A DNA stretch of 64,000 nt from NCBI GenBank assembly GCA_009823395.1, contig CM020504.1:22120040-22184039 (forward strand), in the 5' to 3' direction. This document shows positions 46,128-58,700 of the stretch, one piece after another (within the stretch, counting starts at the first letter, position 1; the number at the start of each line of letters is the position of its first letter). The position numbers and the translations under genes are program-made. Origin of the DNA: Thamnaconus septentrionalis (taxonomy: Eukaryota; Chordata; Actinopteri; Tetraodontiformes; Monacanthidae). The notes under the pieces are model-generated. The model had not been told where the DNA came from, did not search any database, and worked only from the letters and a program-made list of their open reading frames with translations.

Positions 46128-48640
46128 GCGTCAAAATTAAATAGAAAATACATCTGTTTGCTTTTCTTTGCCACTGCAATACCACACGGTTTCGCGATTT
46201 TTTTCTACATCCGACACAACGAGATGTGAGATGGAGCTGGACACCAGCATCGCCTGCTACACGCTTTCTTACCATTAGATGGTGCTAAATCTTACACTTG
46301 TTTCCTTTAAAGCGGAGAGAACGGCTTGGATCTGCAGGCAGGGTTCAAATATTCCTGAAGATAAGCCTGACGGCTCTTTGCCTAAAGACACGCATTAGGT
46401 GTTGGGGGATGAGGCAGGGCTGGGTTGTGGTTAGGCGTGGGGGAGTGTGCGTTGCCCTAACGATAAGGGCAAACAGCGAAGGCGCAGCCGTCTCTGGAGA
46501 ATACCTGCATCGTGGAAGCGCTGTTTTTCTGCTTCCCTCAGCTTCCCTCCTCCACTCTTCCTTCCTTGCCGCCTGCACACAACCAGTTGAAATGCATGTG
46601 ACCCCCCTCGGCATGTCAGACAAACACATATTTGAAATGACACGCAGTTTCCATGTGTTCGCATGTCATAAGGTGTGCGAGCGCGCAGTGCGTCGGCTAC
46701 ATCAGGGGAGAGTAAAAGATTTACAGTGGCCTAAGGCGCCAGGATCGCTGCCTAATAAGTTGCCTGTGGCGTTGAACTTACAACACAACACAACACACCA
46801 CACATTACTGCTCACATGTATACACACAGACGTGCATGTCAGTCTCATTTAAATGAAATCGGAAGCAACAACACAAAAGCACTCTTTTCACCATCAGGTC
46901 TGATTTTGTGCGGCTGTATATGTTTGTTGTGTCTGTGTTGCCTGAACTGAGTTTCTATACTTTGCTGTATTCACGACAATGATAATAACAACCTAGCTAT
47001 CTATCATATTAGTTATTCATCACTATGACTTATATACGTTTCCTTGCGTGTTTTGTGATCGCTTCCAAAGTGAAGTCTGATAAATTTTTCTCTTTCACTT
47101 CACCGCGCCTCGTTCTTTTATGCAATTAAGAATTCACACCTTCCTTTGTGCCATGTTGACTGGGACGAATGTGCATGTACATGTACATGTGCAGTGAAGA
47201 CGCGAGCGTCGTCGAGGCATTACTTCGAAGTGTATGTTTTTAACAGTGGTGTGCTGTGCGAACTGCAGTGGGGCAGGAGGTGACTGTTTTTTTTGTTTGC
47301 TGCTGTTATTTTCCAAAGCTCGGAGGATGCATTTCTGGACACCTTAAAAACTCTTTAAAAAAAAGAGCATCACATTGAACCAGTAGATTTTATCACAGAA
47401 AATCTACAGCTCCTCAGGTCCAAATCAGCAAAACAAAACAAGTTCAAAGAAAAAAAAAAAAAAATTTCACCAATCCATTGCCATCTGTTCTTTTCTTTTT
47501 TTTTTTTCTACATGAAATTATATGATTTTCATTAAACCAAAAGGCAAATGAGACTCTAAAGTAAATAAAAAAAAATCAACAGGTCCTTTGATATGCATGA
47601 ACGAAAACTGTCTTTTCTGTATGCTGGGACTTACAGAGTCCAGGTGAGCTCACTTTAAAATCCTCAGATGTAAAGTGTCCATGCAAAAACATAGTTTTTA
47701 AAAATCCTGAATACAGAGATGCAAAAAAGAAACAAACCAAAAAAATATGCCCTGCTCTCAGTTTGTGAAAGCCACCCCCAAATCAGATATTTTCTGCGGT
47801 GTTTCAAATCTCACCCTACTGGCGGGTGACAGGTGTGACGCTGCTGGAGCCAGGGCACTGCACCCATCCACCCACACAAACAGCAGTGGAGTCAAGACGA
47901 GGGGAGGATTTGTGTGCTGTCTGAATGAAGGTACTTATACTGGACAAAGGAAGCTGATACTGAATGTTGCGCTGCTTAATGATCTCTCAGTATGTCCTTC
48001 ACAATACCGGACACTGAATGGTGGTAGAACCGAGGTGCTCGTCCTTCCTCCTGCCGTCACTTGGCGCCACTCAGTCCCACAGCGCCCCCTGTCATATACG
48101 TTCTGCGCGGCGACTGAAAAATGCAGCGTGCTCTTGCATGGGCTGCCTTCTATTGGGAGAGCACTGTGAACATGAGCCACTCTGGCTTTTTTTTTTCTCT
48201 TTTTTTTAGGTTAGAAGAGAGAAAGATGGAGATGAGGGGTGCTTGGAAACTACAAAAGAGTTGCACAGACGATCCCATGATACTCTGTGAAAACCCAGGC
48301 CTACGCTCGCTTTCATTCCAGATACAAAGGCAGAGACAGTAGACAAAAGTTGAGCAAACTTTGCCGAGGGCCTGAGGCAAAAGACAAAACACACACACGC
48401 TCGCTCGCTCGCACACATGCACACGCGCACGTCCCGCCCATATTGCACAGGCTACGGGGAGTGAACTTTTCACACGAGGATACACTACGAACGACATAGT
48501 CTTCTCTGTTCTTCAGGAGAAGCTAATCAAACGCTGGAGTTCTTTTAGGAGCCTGTTGTGTCAGCAGGGGAACCCTGAGAGCATCTTCAGTGACTAATGT
48601 TCCTTTTAGAAATTGTTAAATTACAGTCACGCAAACGTGC
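46128..48640. other. Gene-free stretch
   Basis: No supported gene. The 184-codon plus-strand frame at 46298-46852 has no recognizable domain and a simple-repeat-like His/Thr end. There are A/T homopolymers around 47450-47510. Confidence 0.5.
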
Positions 48641-48645
48641 CAGTG

Positions 48646-48890
48646 AGGACGGCGCAGTGGTTAACGCAGTGTGCCTCCCAGTGAGAACGTTGTGGGTTTC
48701 CATTCCTTGCTTTATGCACTCTGACTTCCTTCCACCGTCCAAAGGCAGGACCTCGAGGGTAGCAGGCAACTCTCATTTAGCGTGAATGTGAGAAATTGCT
48801 TTTTCTTTTTTCTCTCTGTGCGGTCGTACCATGAAGTGCCCACCTGTCCAGGCTGTAAACCTGCCTTTTTAATTTCAGTCCTCCCAAGAG
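48646..48890 (+). mobile_element. Degraded tRNA-derived SINE
   Basis: The head is recognizable: GACGGCGCAGTGGTTAACGC (A box) and GTTGTGGGTTTCCATTCC (B box). Body pieces follow (GACTTCCTTCCACCGTCCAA, GTGAATGTGAG) and a tail piece (CCTGTCCAGGCTGTAAACCTGCCTTT), in the order found in the intact SINEs but heavily mutated. Plus orientation. Confidence 0.65.
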
Positions 48891-50012
48891 CAAGACTGAA
48901 ATAAAAAAAAAACAACATTGATGGAAATTCACAAGTTGTTTTCGAAAGTGACAAGTAAAAAAAAAGGACCATTTCACTGATGAGTGAGTCATAATATTAG
49001 CAGGCAACGACATGTCCGAGAGTGAAAATGTTCCCTCTCTCATTTACACCGTTCTCCTGGCAGACTTTCACAGGATTAATTATTTCTGACCTGACAGCAG
49101 CTCAGCCTTCCTTTAGACCCTAATTGTCCCGCTGAGACCGCGAGTCAGCGCGATGCTCGTTTTGAGTTGGGTTTGCGTTACCGAGTCGCTCACCCTTCAC
49201 AGCCATTTTTGCTTGTCTTACTCCCGCAACCTAACTGCGTTGTTGAATTACTGTACTCATGAAAAACTGTGTTAGCATTATTATCACCGCAAAACATGGA
49301 GAGTTAAAACCTTTTCAGGCTTGGGTTGGTCAAGTTACTGACTGCTGATTTCAGCCAGGGGTCACATGATGCAGGACATTTTCCTTCCTTCATTTTTCTC
49401 TCTGTGCGACTGTGATCCTGATGTCAGAGCTCTCAGCTGTACCTCTGCAGCGGAGAATAAATCTGCTGGTGTTCTCAGCCACGTCTACTGTGTCTTTGCT
49501 GTGTGTGGTAGCATTGAGCGCGTAGCAGAGGCTCACAAGTTGAACAAAAGCGACCTTTGTAACGGACGCAGGGAGCCAAACTGTTGAGGTTCAGCGCTCA
49601 ACAGTGCGGTGAACCGGTTTGTTTTGGCATGTACATGGCGTGAAACTACGTCATCTAGTGGCGAGATGATGTTGCACACTGCCTCTTGAATAGCGAAATT
49701 TCATTTTGTGAATTGAAACCCACAGATGTTAGCTCTTTCCCCTGCCTTTTGATGTAACACTCAGCCTCTTACCAAGCTATGAAGCACTTGAGGGTATATC
49801 CATGAGGTGCAGCGTCTTAAATCTCCCTGCTGTATTATGGCGTGTGCGGTAAACGGTTTCTGCAAGTCAGCAAGTTATTAACACGCACAGTGATTGTTGC
49901 GCAGATCTGTTCTGCAGGTAATGACATAACTTTTATTGTGATTGAAGACTTTCCATAAAAAGACATTCCAATAAAGTTTGGCCTGGCCTGGTCGAGGCAG
50001 ACCAGCAGTAGC

Positions 50013-50014
<2 letters not shown>

Positions 50015-50056
<42 letters not shown>
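50015..50056. repeat. (CAG)14 trinucleotide repeat
   Basis: Fourteen perfect CAG units, not inside any supported exon. Confidence 0.95.
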
Positions 50057-50057
<1 letters not shown>

Positions 50058-50202
50058 TATATAGCCTTAACTTAGAATGTGATTACTGTCCAATCCGTGG
50101 GCTGAATCCTCTGTCAGCATTAAATCCAGCAGACGGTGTGCGCTCCCATAGAGCAGCACCTGCAGTCGCACGCTCACACAGCAGTCACCTCACTCACACA
50201 TG

Positions 50203-50242
50203 CACACACACACACACGCACACACACATACACACACACACA
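50203..50242. repeat. Interrupted (CA)n microsatellite
   Basis: CA run with CG and TA interruptions. Confidence 0.9.
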
Positions 50243-51340
50243 GACTGAACATATTCAGGAATGGCAGTTTTAAAAACCCATTTTCCCCTTGGTTAAGCAA
50301 GCAGCGGCAACACTTGACTAATGGAAAACTCGCCTCCTAAATGAGGTCAGAGAAATTCTATCTTACACGCGCCGGTTGTCGTGAATTCCAATAAAGTTGT
50401 GTTTTTTCGTCTGCTGTAAGCTGAATTCTTACAGTGAAGTGACGGAGGTGCCAACAGGGCCACGGCAGCCAGATTTCGGGGGCAGACGGGCCTCGTTAGC
50501 CGGTCACTCTGCCCAGACAGCGGTGGAGAGGAGTCGTTCCGGCTTTCTGGACAAATTTTGATCAGCAAATGCAGGAATTTTCTAACGTGGTTTTGTGCCT
50601 ACGATTGAGAGAGAGAAGAAGACTGATATTTTTTTAGGTTAACATTACAGGAAACGCTGAAATAATTCTTTCCAGCTTTGGCTTGCCAAAAAAGGTGACC
50701 TAAGTGACAGTTTTTATGATTTTTTTTTTGTGTTCTGCACTGTGATGAACTTGTATAAGCATCCAATAATGGAAAAATTAACTCACAATGTACAGAAACA
50801 ATTTCAATAGATGGACAGATAGGATAAAATGAATCAGTCCGTTTGAAAAACCTTTGTTGCTGATTGTTTGTCTGTTAACGCATCTTTCTCCATCAGTGCC
50901 TCTGTTTGATGAGACCAACTTTGAAGGAAAATCACAGAACCTCACCTTCTTCTTCTTCTTCTTCTTCCTTAGCATTTCCTAATCTCCATCTGATGAGACT
51001 CGCCATGACGCTGAGGGCGGGGAAATATGCAAAGTGTGTGTGTTGGCCCTGCCTGTCGCTCTCTTCACATAATTGGACTCCGCACACTCACACCTGTCAC
51101 ACTGTCTTCCACTGCCACTGGTGCTCTCACCCACTTTCTCCTGCCTGTCGCTTTGGTGGTGAAGTCTTGTCCCACTTTTCTGCCCTACTGGCATTAAGTG
51201 GGTGGAGAGTTGTTGTTTCTTTATAGTAGCACCATGGGAGTGTTTAGAGTTGTGTGTTTGTTGAGCTTGTGGAGAAGAAATACATTTTAAGTAAACATCT
51301 GCTCCACCAAATTTGAAAGCTTTTTCTTCTGTTCTCTCTG

Positions 51341-52133
51341 TTTGCACTCGGTCATTTCAAGTGTTTTTCGTCTTCCGATCGGCAAAAATCACACGAAGTA
51401 ACCGAGTGAAAACAGTCCAAATCCGTATTTTCGCATTCCTCACGGACGTGTGAACAGAATGCGACCTTTGTCTACATTAACGACAGCCTACTCTGCTCAC
51501 CTCTCCCGTGTAAGCGGAAGTACGTACTTGGTCGGCGCCCCACCTCCCGGCGTCGTCATTGGAGCAGCGGTCGCAGTTTCCCACATATGAGATTAAATGT
51601 GCGATGTTGCATCCGAAAATTTGCCAGCCACTGTTGGTCCGAAAATGAAGTCATCACCACTCTGTCCCACCAGTCGTTACTCCTCGTTCGGATCCATATG
51701 CATCTTTCTGGTTCCGTGGCTATCAGAGCAGAGACAAATCCTGCAGCCCTCTTTTTTCTCCATGCTGCTCTACTCTTTAGTCGGCGCTCTAAGAGCATTA
51801 ACCGGCTTTGTCCACGACTTCCGATAATATGGACGAGCTGCAGTAGAATTAAAACGAGTGACTTATACATGTTGATCCACTTTTGGGTTGCCCGAAACAG
51901 TGAGAATCGTCTTGATATAGTCCGTAGACAGGAAGTTGATTCTTATTTGTTTTCAGGGAAAACTAGCCATGGTTTTGCGCTTTACTGCCCCCCAGTGGTT
52001 AAAAAAAAACAACTAATGTGATCACAAGTGGCACGCTCAAGACGCATGTTAATGCTAAGTGCGAACAGATGCTTCGAGATGCGTTCTTCGTGATCCGATC
52101 CCCAAAAACAGTTGCACGTGACCAAGTGCAAAC
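51341..52133 (-). mobile_element. Internally deleted PIF/Harbinger element
   Basis: The ends match in inverted orientation: TTTGCACTCGGTCA on the left, and TTTGCACTTGGTCA when the right end is reverse-complemented. Further similarity follows (CAAGTGTTTTT against CAACTGTTTTT). The 793-bp body contains the transposase fragment listed next, much shorter than the roughly 3 kb of autonomous Harbinger elements. No clear target-site duplication was seen, so the exact tips are uncertain by a few bases. Confidence 0.78.
51556..51870 (-). pseudogene. PIF/Harbinger transposase N-terminal fragment (HARBI1/ALP1-like)
   Basis: The 104-codon frame ends with SNDWWDRVVMTSFSDQQW, then LANFRMQHRTFNLICGKLRP, then LLQ and a stop. 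W-W-[ED]-R-[IV]-V-x(3)-F-[ST]-D-x-x-W-x-x-N-F-R-M followed by F-x-x-[IL]-C-x-x-L-[RK]-P is the conserved N-terminal region of Harbinger DDE transposases. Everything beyond it, including the catalytic DDE residues, is missing. The N-terminal third looks like arbitrary translation. It is not an active enzyme. Confidence 0.82.
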
Positions 52134-52976
52134 AAGTGTTTTTATGTTTTGTAACTGAGCACTGTTTGTTATGTACGCACATTTAATTGCTTGTTAAGGG
52201 AAGTAGTTCATGAATCACATGGCAGCAACTGCAAGTGCATTCAGGCATGTCGACGTGGTGAAGGCGACTTGCTGAAGTTCAAAGTGGGAACCAGAATGGA
52301 GCAGAAAGGTGATTTTGAGTCACTCTGCTCATGTTGAACACCAACCCCTTGGCTAGTTAGCTGCTACGCACTGTGCTAAACCAATGCAAGCTGGGAACAA
52401 AGTGGAACAATGTTGTTTGCTGACAAAAGCATCCGGCGGCAATTTCATTTCATTCTTTTAATCTCATAGTTCTGATAAGCCTTATACTATAAGAGCATCT
52501 GCCTTTGTTTACAACTCATATTATTGATTACAGAATCCCTAGAGTTATATATTTTTTAAAAAGTTTTTTTTTTTTTTTTTGAAGACAGATGTCTTGTTTT
52601 TTAACTTCAAAACTGAGTGATCCCATTGAATCAACTTAATGCTCAAGTGACAGTGATAAAATATATTTGTATGCATTGTTGGCAGACGATGTTAGACTTT
52701 TATCGAACAACAAAACTCAACATTTACTTGTCTGAACAGTAGTTTATCATTTTGCTGAAACAGAGAAAAAACAGCTCCAACTTCAACAATTAAGGAATTG
52801 CAGCGTGTACACTGCAGATTCCTCTGATTTCCTCCACATTAATTGACTTTTACAACAAAGGCTTTTACTGAACTGGTGTTTCTGAGAAAAATGGAGCATT
52901 TTAAGAAAAAGATCAGTGACTTTTTCTGTGACAGAACTCTCTGTACATGCATCCATGCAACACACACACACACACT

Positions 52977-53024
<48 letters not shown>

Positions 53025-54579
53025 AAAAACTGTGGCGCTAGCGTAAACATTTCTGTGCACCCGCTCATAGTTTGGGACTTGGTGCTCATTACTGTAGCTC
53101 AGGTCGAAAGTTCACGTTGCACGGCATCTCGTGGCTGTCACAGTAGTTATCTCCAAACCTCACAGAGCTCCCGTTAAAACCCCTGCAGGCTTCTCAGCCG
53201 TCGGCGCACGGTAATTAAAAGTAACAAACACAGCAGAGGATCGTGCCGACCGGAAGTATTTCTAAAATATTTACATTTGGGAAAGACAAGATAAACAAAT
53301 GAGCAATGTCCTTTAAAATCCACATCAGAGATGAGGGCGCGTTTTTGACTTCCTGATCCAAATAAATACACAAGAATAAATGAACAGTTCACCAAAAATG
53401 CAGGAATACATTTGGGAACCGGTGTCAATAGTCCTTCACAGCTGCACACTTCTTTCCGATAAAGTCTCGTGTCTTCACTGCCAGACTGCATGCATGCATC
53501 ACACACTTTAATTGTTCTCATGGGAAAACTAGTCCTGTTTTCTCTACCCCAAGTGCTGCAAACATTTCCTCCTTCTTCACATCAGGCTCAAAGATTGCAT
53601 CGCAAATAAACAGAGTGCCTCTAAGAACCTGTATCATATGAAAAAAGATTTAAGCAAGTAATAGCAAAGAAAAGAGAGGAAAAAACTGTTATGTCACTGC
53701 AAAAGGGGAATTGAGGTGGGCACAAATGAATCTGGGGGCATTGGACCATCTCCCAGATTGTGAACCTTCATATGCAGACTAAAGCACGTGTGATGGCCAC
53801 TTTACAATTATCAATACGTGATTGCAAAGCAAACGGTGCATTCCTTTACAATAAGGCAGGACAATAAAAGCATCGCCTGCTTTGTGGAACCGAAACCTTC
53901 TGCGTAGGAAGGGAACCAAATCCAGATCCTACACGCAGACGCACAAAAGCCATCCTGGCCCCTTTTGACTTGCACCCGCCAGCCAATTAGAGCCCTCTCT
54001 CGCTGCGCCGGCAGCCGACTTCCTGGTGGTTTTCTCCTACAAATGACGGACAAGAAAAAATAACTTTGCCGACGCGGCCATTAAAATTCTCCTCAGTTCT
54101 CGGGGGCTGGGATTCCATTATTCCAACGATCATTACGGTACATTCTCCTTGCGACGCAGTCAACTTAAGACAATGTTAAGCTCACGCAAAAAGCAGCTCT
54201 TGAATGATTAAGCGGCCATGTGCATAGAGAACCCCGGACGCTGGGAGTGTGGAGGTTGGGGGGCTGAATCGGGGATGGAGAGTAGGAAAAAGAAATGGTT
54301 TGGCAGGTAACTCATTATCTATGTCGTTATCCTCCAGTAGCTGGCTCTTTTTTCCCCCTTTTTTCCCCCCCGTCTCTCTCTATCTGTCAGCAGAAGGATA
54401 AAATCCCTCTCTCATGCAGGCTTAGCAGAGATTATCCAGGTGTCCCAGGGGAGAGTGGAAGGGGGAGCGGAGATACCACAGTACAGTTGTAGCAAAGGTT
54501 ATAGTAAATTTAATGGGCCTGAGGTTGTGGAGAGGAGGGGGAGGAGCCGGCGGCAGGCCAGTAGTTTCCTTCACTCACT
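52134..54579. other. Gene-free stretch
   Basis: No supported gene. Contains the (CA)n at 52960-53021 and homopolymer T near 52563-52580. Confidence 0.5.
52960..53021. repeat. Long (CA)n microsatellite
   Basis: CA run with one TCGCG interruption near 52975. Confidence 0.95.
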
Positions 54580-54745
54580 GGCTCTGTGGTTAGCGCTGCA
54601 GCCTCACAGCAGGAAGGTCCCCGGTTTGAATCCCCCAAGCAACTTCTTGTTTGTTTGGCGTGTTTGCGTTGGTTTCCTACTACCATGGGAAAGAATGTGA
54701 GATCAGCTTTGGCCCTGCGAGGCGGCACGCTCAATGGCAGCGGCT
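54580..54745 (+). mobile_element. tRNA-derived SINE head, diverged subfamily
   Basis: CTGTGGTTAGCGCTGCAGCC then TCACAGCAGGAAGGTCCCCGG then TTTGAATCCC is the tRNA-like head with both box motifs. GTGTTTGCGTTGGTTTCC follows, as in the SINE body. It differs from the head of the copies at 9707 and 14554 by a CCCCGG in place of CGTGGG before the B box. The tail is missing. Confidence 0.68.
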
Positions 54746-54849
54746 CAGACTAACATATCAATTCGATTTTTTCTTGTTGTAGATTCTATCAGCAATGACA
54801 AAAAAGCGGCTTTACCTTTAACGTTCCTGTGAATAAGTGTGTGTTTTCA

Positions 54850-54990
54850 TATGATCTCATAATGTACGGTATCACTTGGAATGGTATTGTGTGGGCATAG
54901 TCTTATATAATGTATTGTATAGTATCGTACTGTATGGCATGGCATGGTATTATAATGGTACAGTATCGTACTGTCTGCTAGTATATCATG
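54850..54990. repeat. Degenerate GGTAT/TGTAT minisatellite-like tract
   Basis: Repeated ATGGTAT, GGCATGGCATGGTAT and two near copies of AGTATCGTACTGT (54920-54933 and 54960-54974). The second is an inverted repeat, ACAGTA/TACTGT. Confidence 0.55.
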
Positions 54991-55205
54991 TGGGATTTGT
55001 AATAATACACTAACCTGAAGTAGAATTCCGTCGGGTTAATACCAGCAGTTGCTTCGTGCCGTCATAGTCGCCTTCTTTTTTGCGCCTCCGCTCTGCTCGG
55101 CAGCTTAAAATGAAAACGACACCCACCCGCCCACACGCACCCGCCCGTTATGACTCGGTAAGCCCTGCATCCCCCTCTCCACGCAGCCCCAACCCCTCCC
55201 TGACA

Positions 55206-55232
<27 letters not shown>
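55206..55232. repeat. (CA)n microsatellite
   Basis: Perfect dinucleotide run. Confidence 0.93.
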
Positions 55233-55236
<4 letters not shown>

Positions 55237-55400
55237 GTTGTTTGACTCTAATAAGCTCCGCGGTTCCATCCAGAGGCGACCGTGACCTCCGTGCTCGCAC
55301 GTGCACTCTCACCGGCGTCTGCGTGCACCGATTCCTATATACGAACCCAAGAAGACTAAGGGGGTGCAATATTGCAGGTGCTCTCTATGTGCAGCGCTTC

Positions 55401-55719
55401 TTAAAGGTCCAGTGTGTAATATTTTTAAGGAATCTTTAAGGGAGCCCGGCATTGAAGAACGTTTCGTATTTAGGGCAGTGTCAGGAGGGCGTCCTTGAAA
55501 AATGGCAGTGCAAGATGGCAGTTAACTAGGAGAAAGAGCCTTATTGCTCTATGTATGTTCTGATATATATGAGAACCGGTCTAAGGTCAGGAAAACCAAA
55601 TAACCCTCATTATATTGCGAGTATACACTTTTTACGTTATGTATTTATGGGCAGTACGTTAAGTTTTTACCAATATAAAAATCATAAATCAAGCCAAATT
55701 TTACACACTGGACCTTTAA
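55401..55719. mobile_element. 319-bp miniature inverted-repeat element with TTAA ends
   Basis: TTAAAGGTCCAGTGTGTAA at the left is perfectly repeated in inverted orientation at the right end (19 bp). If TTAA is the duplicated target, the element is AGGTCC...GGACCT, which fits the TTAA preference of piggyBac or Kolobok elements. The true superfamily is not proven. There is no coding capacity. Related tips occur near 7036 and 23116. Confidence 0.85.
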
Positions 55720-58700
55720 GTGGGGGGATGCCGTCAACTTTGCAAAACATCGCTAACAAAGCAATCAATACGATGTGGCGTCAGTGTTACACGCGGTACA
55801 CTCATTAGAATTCAGTCAATAGCATCGTTTCAACACAACGGCATCGTCGCCACGGCGCCAGCTGACCGACCAGCCGACTGGTCAATAAGTGAATCAGAGT
55901 CTGTGACACTTGCAGACACAGTTAACGCCCACACTTCGTACTCGCTGTTTGACTCTCGTGTAGACGAAAGTGTGGTTATGTGTTGTCCAAAACAAACAAA
56001 CAAGCAAACAGAAAATGAGAGCGTGTTTATTTCTCTCATTTAAAGGCCCCAGTTTTTCCAGGTTCCGCCATCTGTGCCGCGGCTTAAAAGACAACTGGAG
56101 TCACCGCTGAGTAAACAGCAGAAAACATTTTAAGCAGCGTGCACACTCCAAGCAGTCGTCTTTATTAACTGGCAATATGTGCCGCGTGGCAGCCGAAGAA
56201 AAAATCGGAACAACAAACAGACCTAAAAATATCAATAGTGTTGTTTTATGAAAATGTTAAGCAGGCTTTGGTGCGGCTGTTGTCGTTCATGCAGTCAAAT
56301 GCCAACCAGTTTGGACAACGACTGGAGGGCTGACAGAGTTTTGAAATTGCAGATTTCAAAGAGGTACACAAAGAGCGGTGTGCCGCGGACATCAGATGTC
56401 TCACGACAACTGGACTGTGGCAATTAATCTTTTCAAAGCTGGAGACGAGGTTCAACCGCGGGAGTTTGCTTAAGAAGCCGCTTTGTTCTGCTGCCATGGT
56501 TGTCAGCATCTGTTTTTGTTTCCTCTTTTATCTTAATAGTCTTTACTCCTTGTATTTTTCTGTGCTTTACATCCTGTTTCTGTATTCCCGCCTTTTTTGT
56601 CGCCCCTTGATTTTGTCACCTACTGTATTTCTCGTTGTCAATCCTGCCCTTGATTGTTCTCATCTGTGTTCCCCTGCCCTCTTGTATAAATGGTCCTTGT
56701 TGGGTCATTGTTTCTTCATTGCTTTTGTCAAGGTGGATTCAGGTATGTTGTCTTATGTTTCTTCAGGTTCTCATCATGCTTTTCTTTTGTCCTTCTTTGT
56801 CTGTTCATTTTTATGAAGTCTCCTGTTTTGGTTGATTTTTCTCTTTAAGGCCACCCTTGGTTTAGTTTTGTTTATTATACAACATAATTTGTTTTCTGTT
56901 CTGCAACCCTGAGTTGTCTGCATTCTGGGTCCTGCCTCCTCATCAGCTACACAACCCACCGTGACAGGGGTGTGATGAACAAAGGTGGAAGTGAAGATGA
57001 CGGAAGAGGAAGTGCAGTCCGTTTGTATGGAACCCTTGTGGAAATGTGCAGAGACTGAGTCACCACAATGTGAGAGAGACAGTTTCCAGCCCCCCACTCC
57101 CTTTTCTCTTTCTCACATGCTTCCTTGGTCTGAATGTTGCCAAATGCACCTGCGATGAGACATCGGACCAAGTGCAGCAACCTCGGTTCAACCTGCACGG
57201 GGAGAGCACAGCCCTCCCTTAAAGCACTTTCAGAGAGCATTTAGACAAGCTGACAATCAGCCGAGCTCACGGCCCCACCTGCAAAATTACCAGCTGTTGG
57301 GCGCTGAGGGATTGACGTGTTGCTAAGGTACCTTGACAGGCTGTTCAGGCGGGGGACACGGGAGCGGCGAGAGGACAGTGATGCCTGCCTCAGATTGTGT
57401 CGGGAGTGGATAAAGTAACGGCTTCATCAGCGAAGGGAACATTATCATTTAGAAAATGAAAAGACAAAACACAACACAGCGGAACCACAGCCGTGTTTTG
57501 ATAAGCCGGCGAGAGGGATCAGACACGTCTCCACTTGTTGTGTTTCATCTCTAATAATTGGCTCTTTTTCTTTCTCACATCTGTCGAGAAACAGAAACTT
57601 AAGATGCAGACGACGGTGGCGCAGATTGTTGAGCTGTCACTCCTAAAGAAGGGCAGCAGGGGTGAGTTAAGTGGGACAGTTTGCATGTGTGTTTGCCTTT
57701 TAATCAGCTTAAAGACCTCATTTCACGTCATTTCACGCCAAGTGCAGTGCAAGTACACAAAGACATGTTTTTCCACTTTTTTTTTCTATCCCCCTCACGA
57801 GCCAACCTGAAGGTGAGCTGTGAATCAACAGGCTTAAAATAACTTGTGTGTCTTCGCACAGTTCCTCCTTTCATTCACGACGCACGTCACAGCATAGTTG
57901 GAAAGCTGATGAAAGACGTGATGAATCAGTTTGTGTATGGGGTGCCTGAGAGCTCACCGAGTGAAAATGAGAGGGAAAAGTGGACAGTTAAACACAAAAA
58001 TAGTCATGGAGATTACTCTGGAAAATTACAAATGTGCATATTTTATCTATTTCCTTCCATGTTACTGTGAAAAATTAAGAAAAAAAATGAATAATACATT
58101 CCTGATCACCCAAATCCTATTCAATAAAACAAGCACAAACTCCTCAGAATCCCACAGTGCACGCGTGCATGAGCTTAGCATCTGATTATCGCTAAGTGTG
58201 CTTTATCATCTGAGTCAAGCGGGGCGGTGAAATCCTGAGATACGTGATCTGCCCCAGTTTTGCCCTCCACCTATTAATAATCAGCCATGAAATAACATTA
58301 GAGCTGTGACAGGATCATTTCATGTCAAAACCTTTGTCTAACCCCAATTACAAGCTGCATTAGCTTTCATTTAGCTCCATCAAAAGCCTTTTCCTGGAGC
58401 AGCGGCATTTTTAGATTCAGCAGGGATAATCTCTTCTTTGCCTGCTTTTGGTTTGGTGCCTTTCAACTTTCTTTCCCTGTGAGTTTAAAAGTAAATTCCA
58501 ACATGGTGGCCTGAATCAAAGCCAAGTGATAAGGTCGCATCGCAGGTGGCGTGTGCAAAACAGTTATACCTCCTGGACAGCAGGTGTCACACTCCCTCTT
58601 GTTTCACTGTTCCATCTTACTTGCCAAAATAACCAAATGAATAACTTTGCCAAGTCAGTTAAAATTGCAGAAACTTTAGCTTACTTTCAGGAGGGCTTTT

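Larger units (their letters stand above)
48891..51340. other. Gene-free stretch
   Basis: No supported gene. Contains the (CAG)14 and (CA)n listed below and a short (CTT)n at about 50947-50968. Confidence 0.5.

Noticed and set aside
46298..46852. 184-codon plus-strand open frame
   Set aside because: No recognizable domain. The ending is His/Thr-rich from simple sequence, and an overlapping minus-strand frame is equally open.
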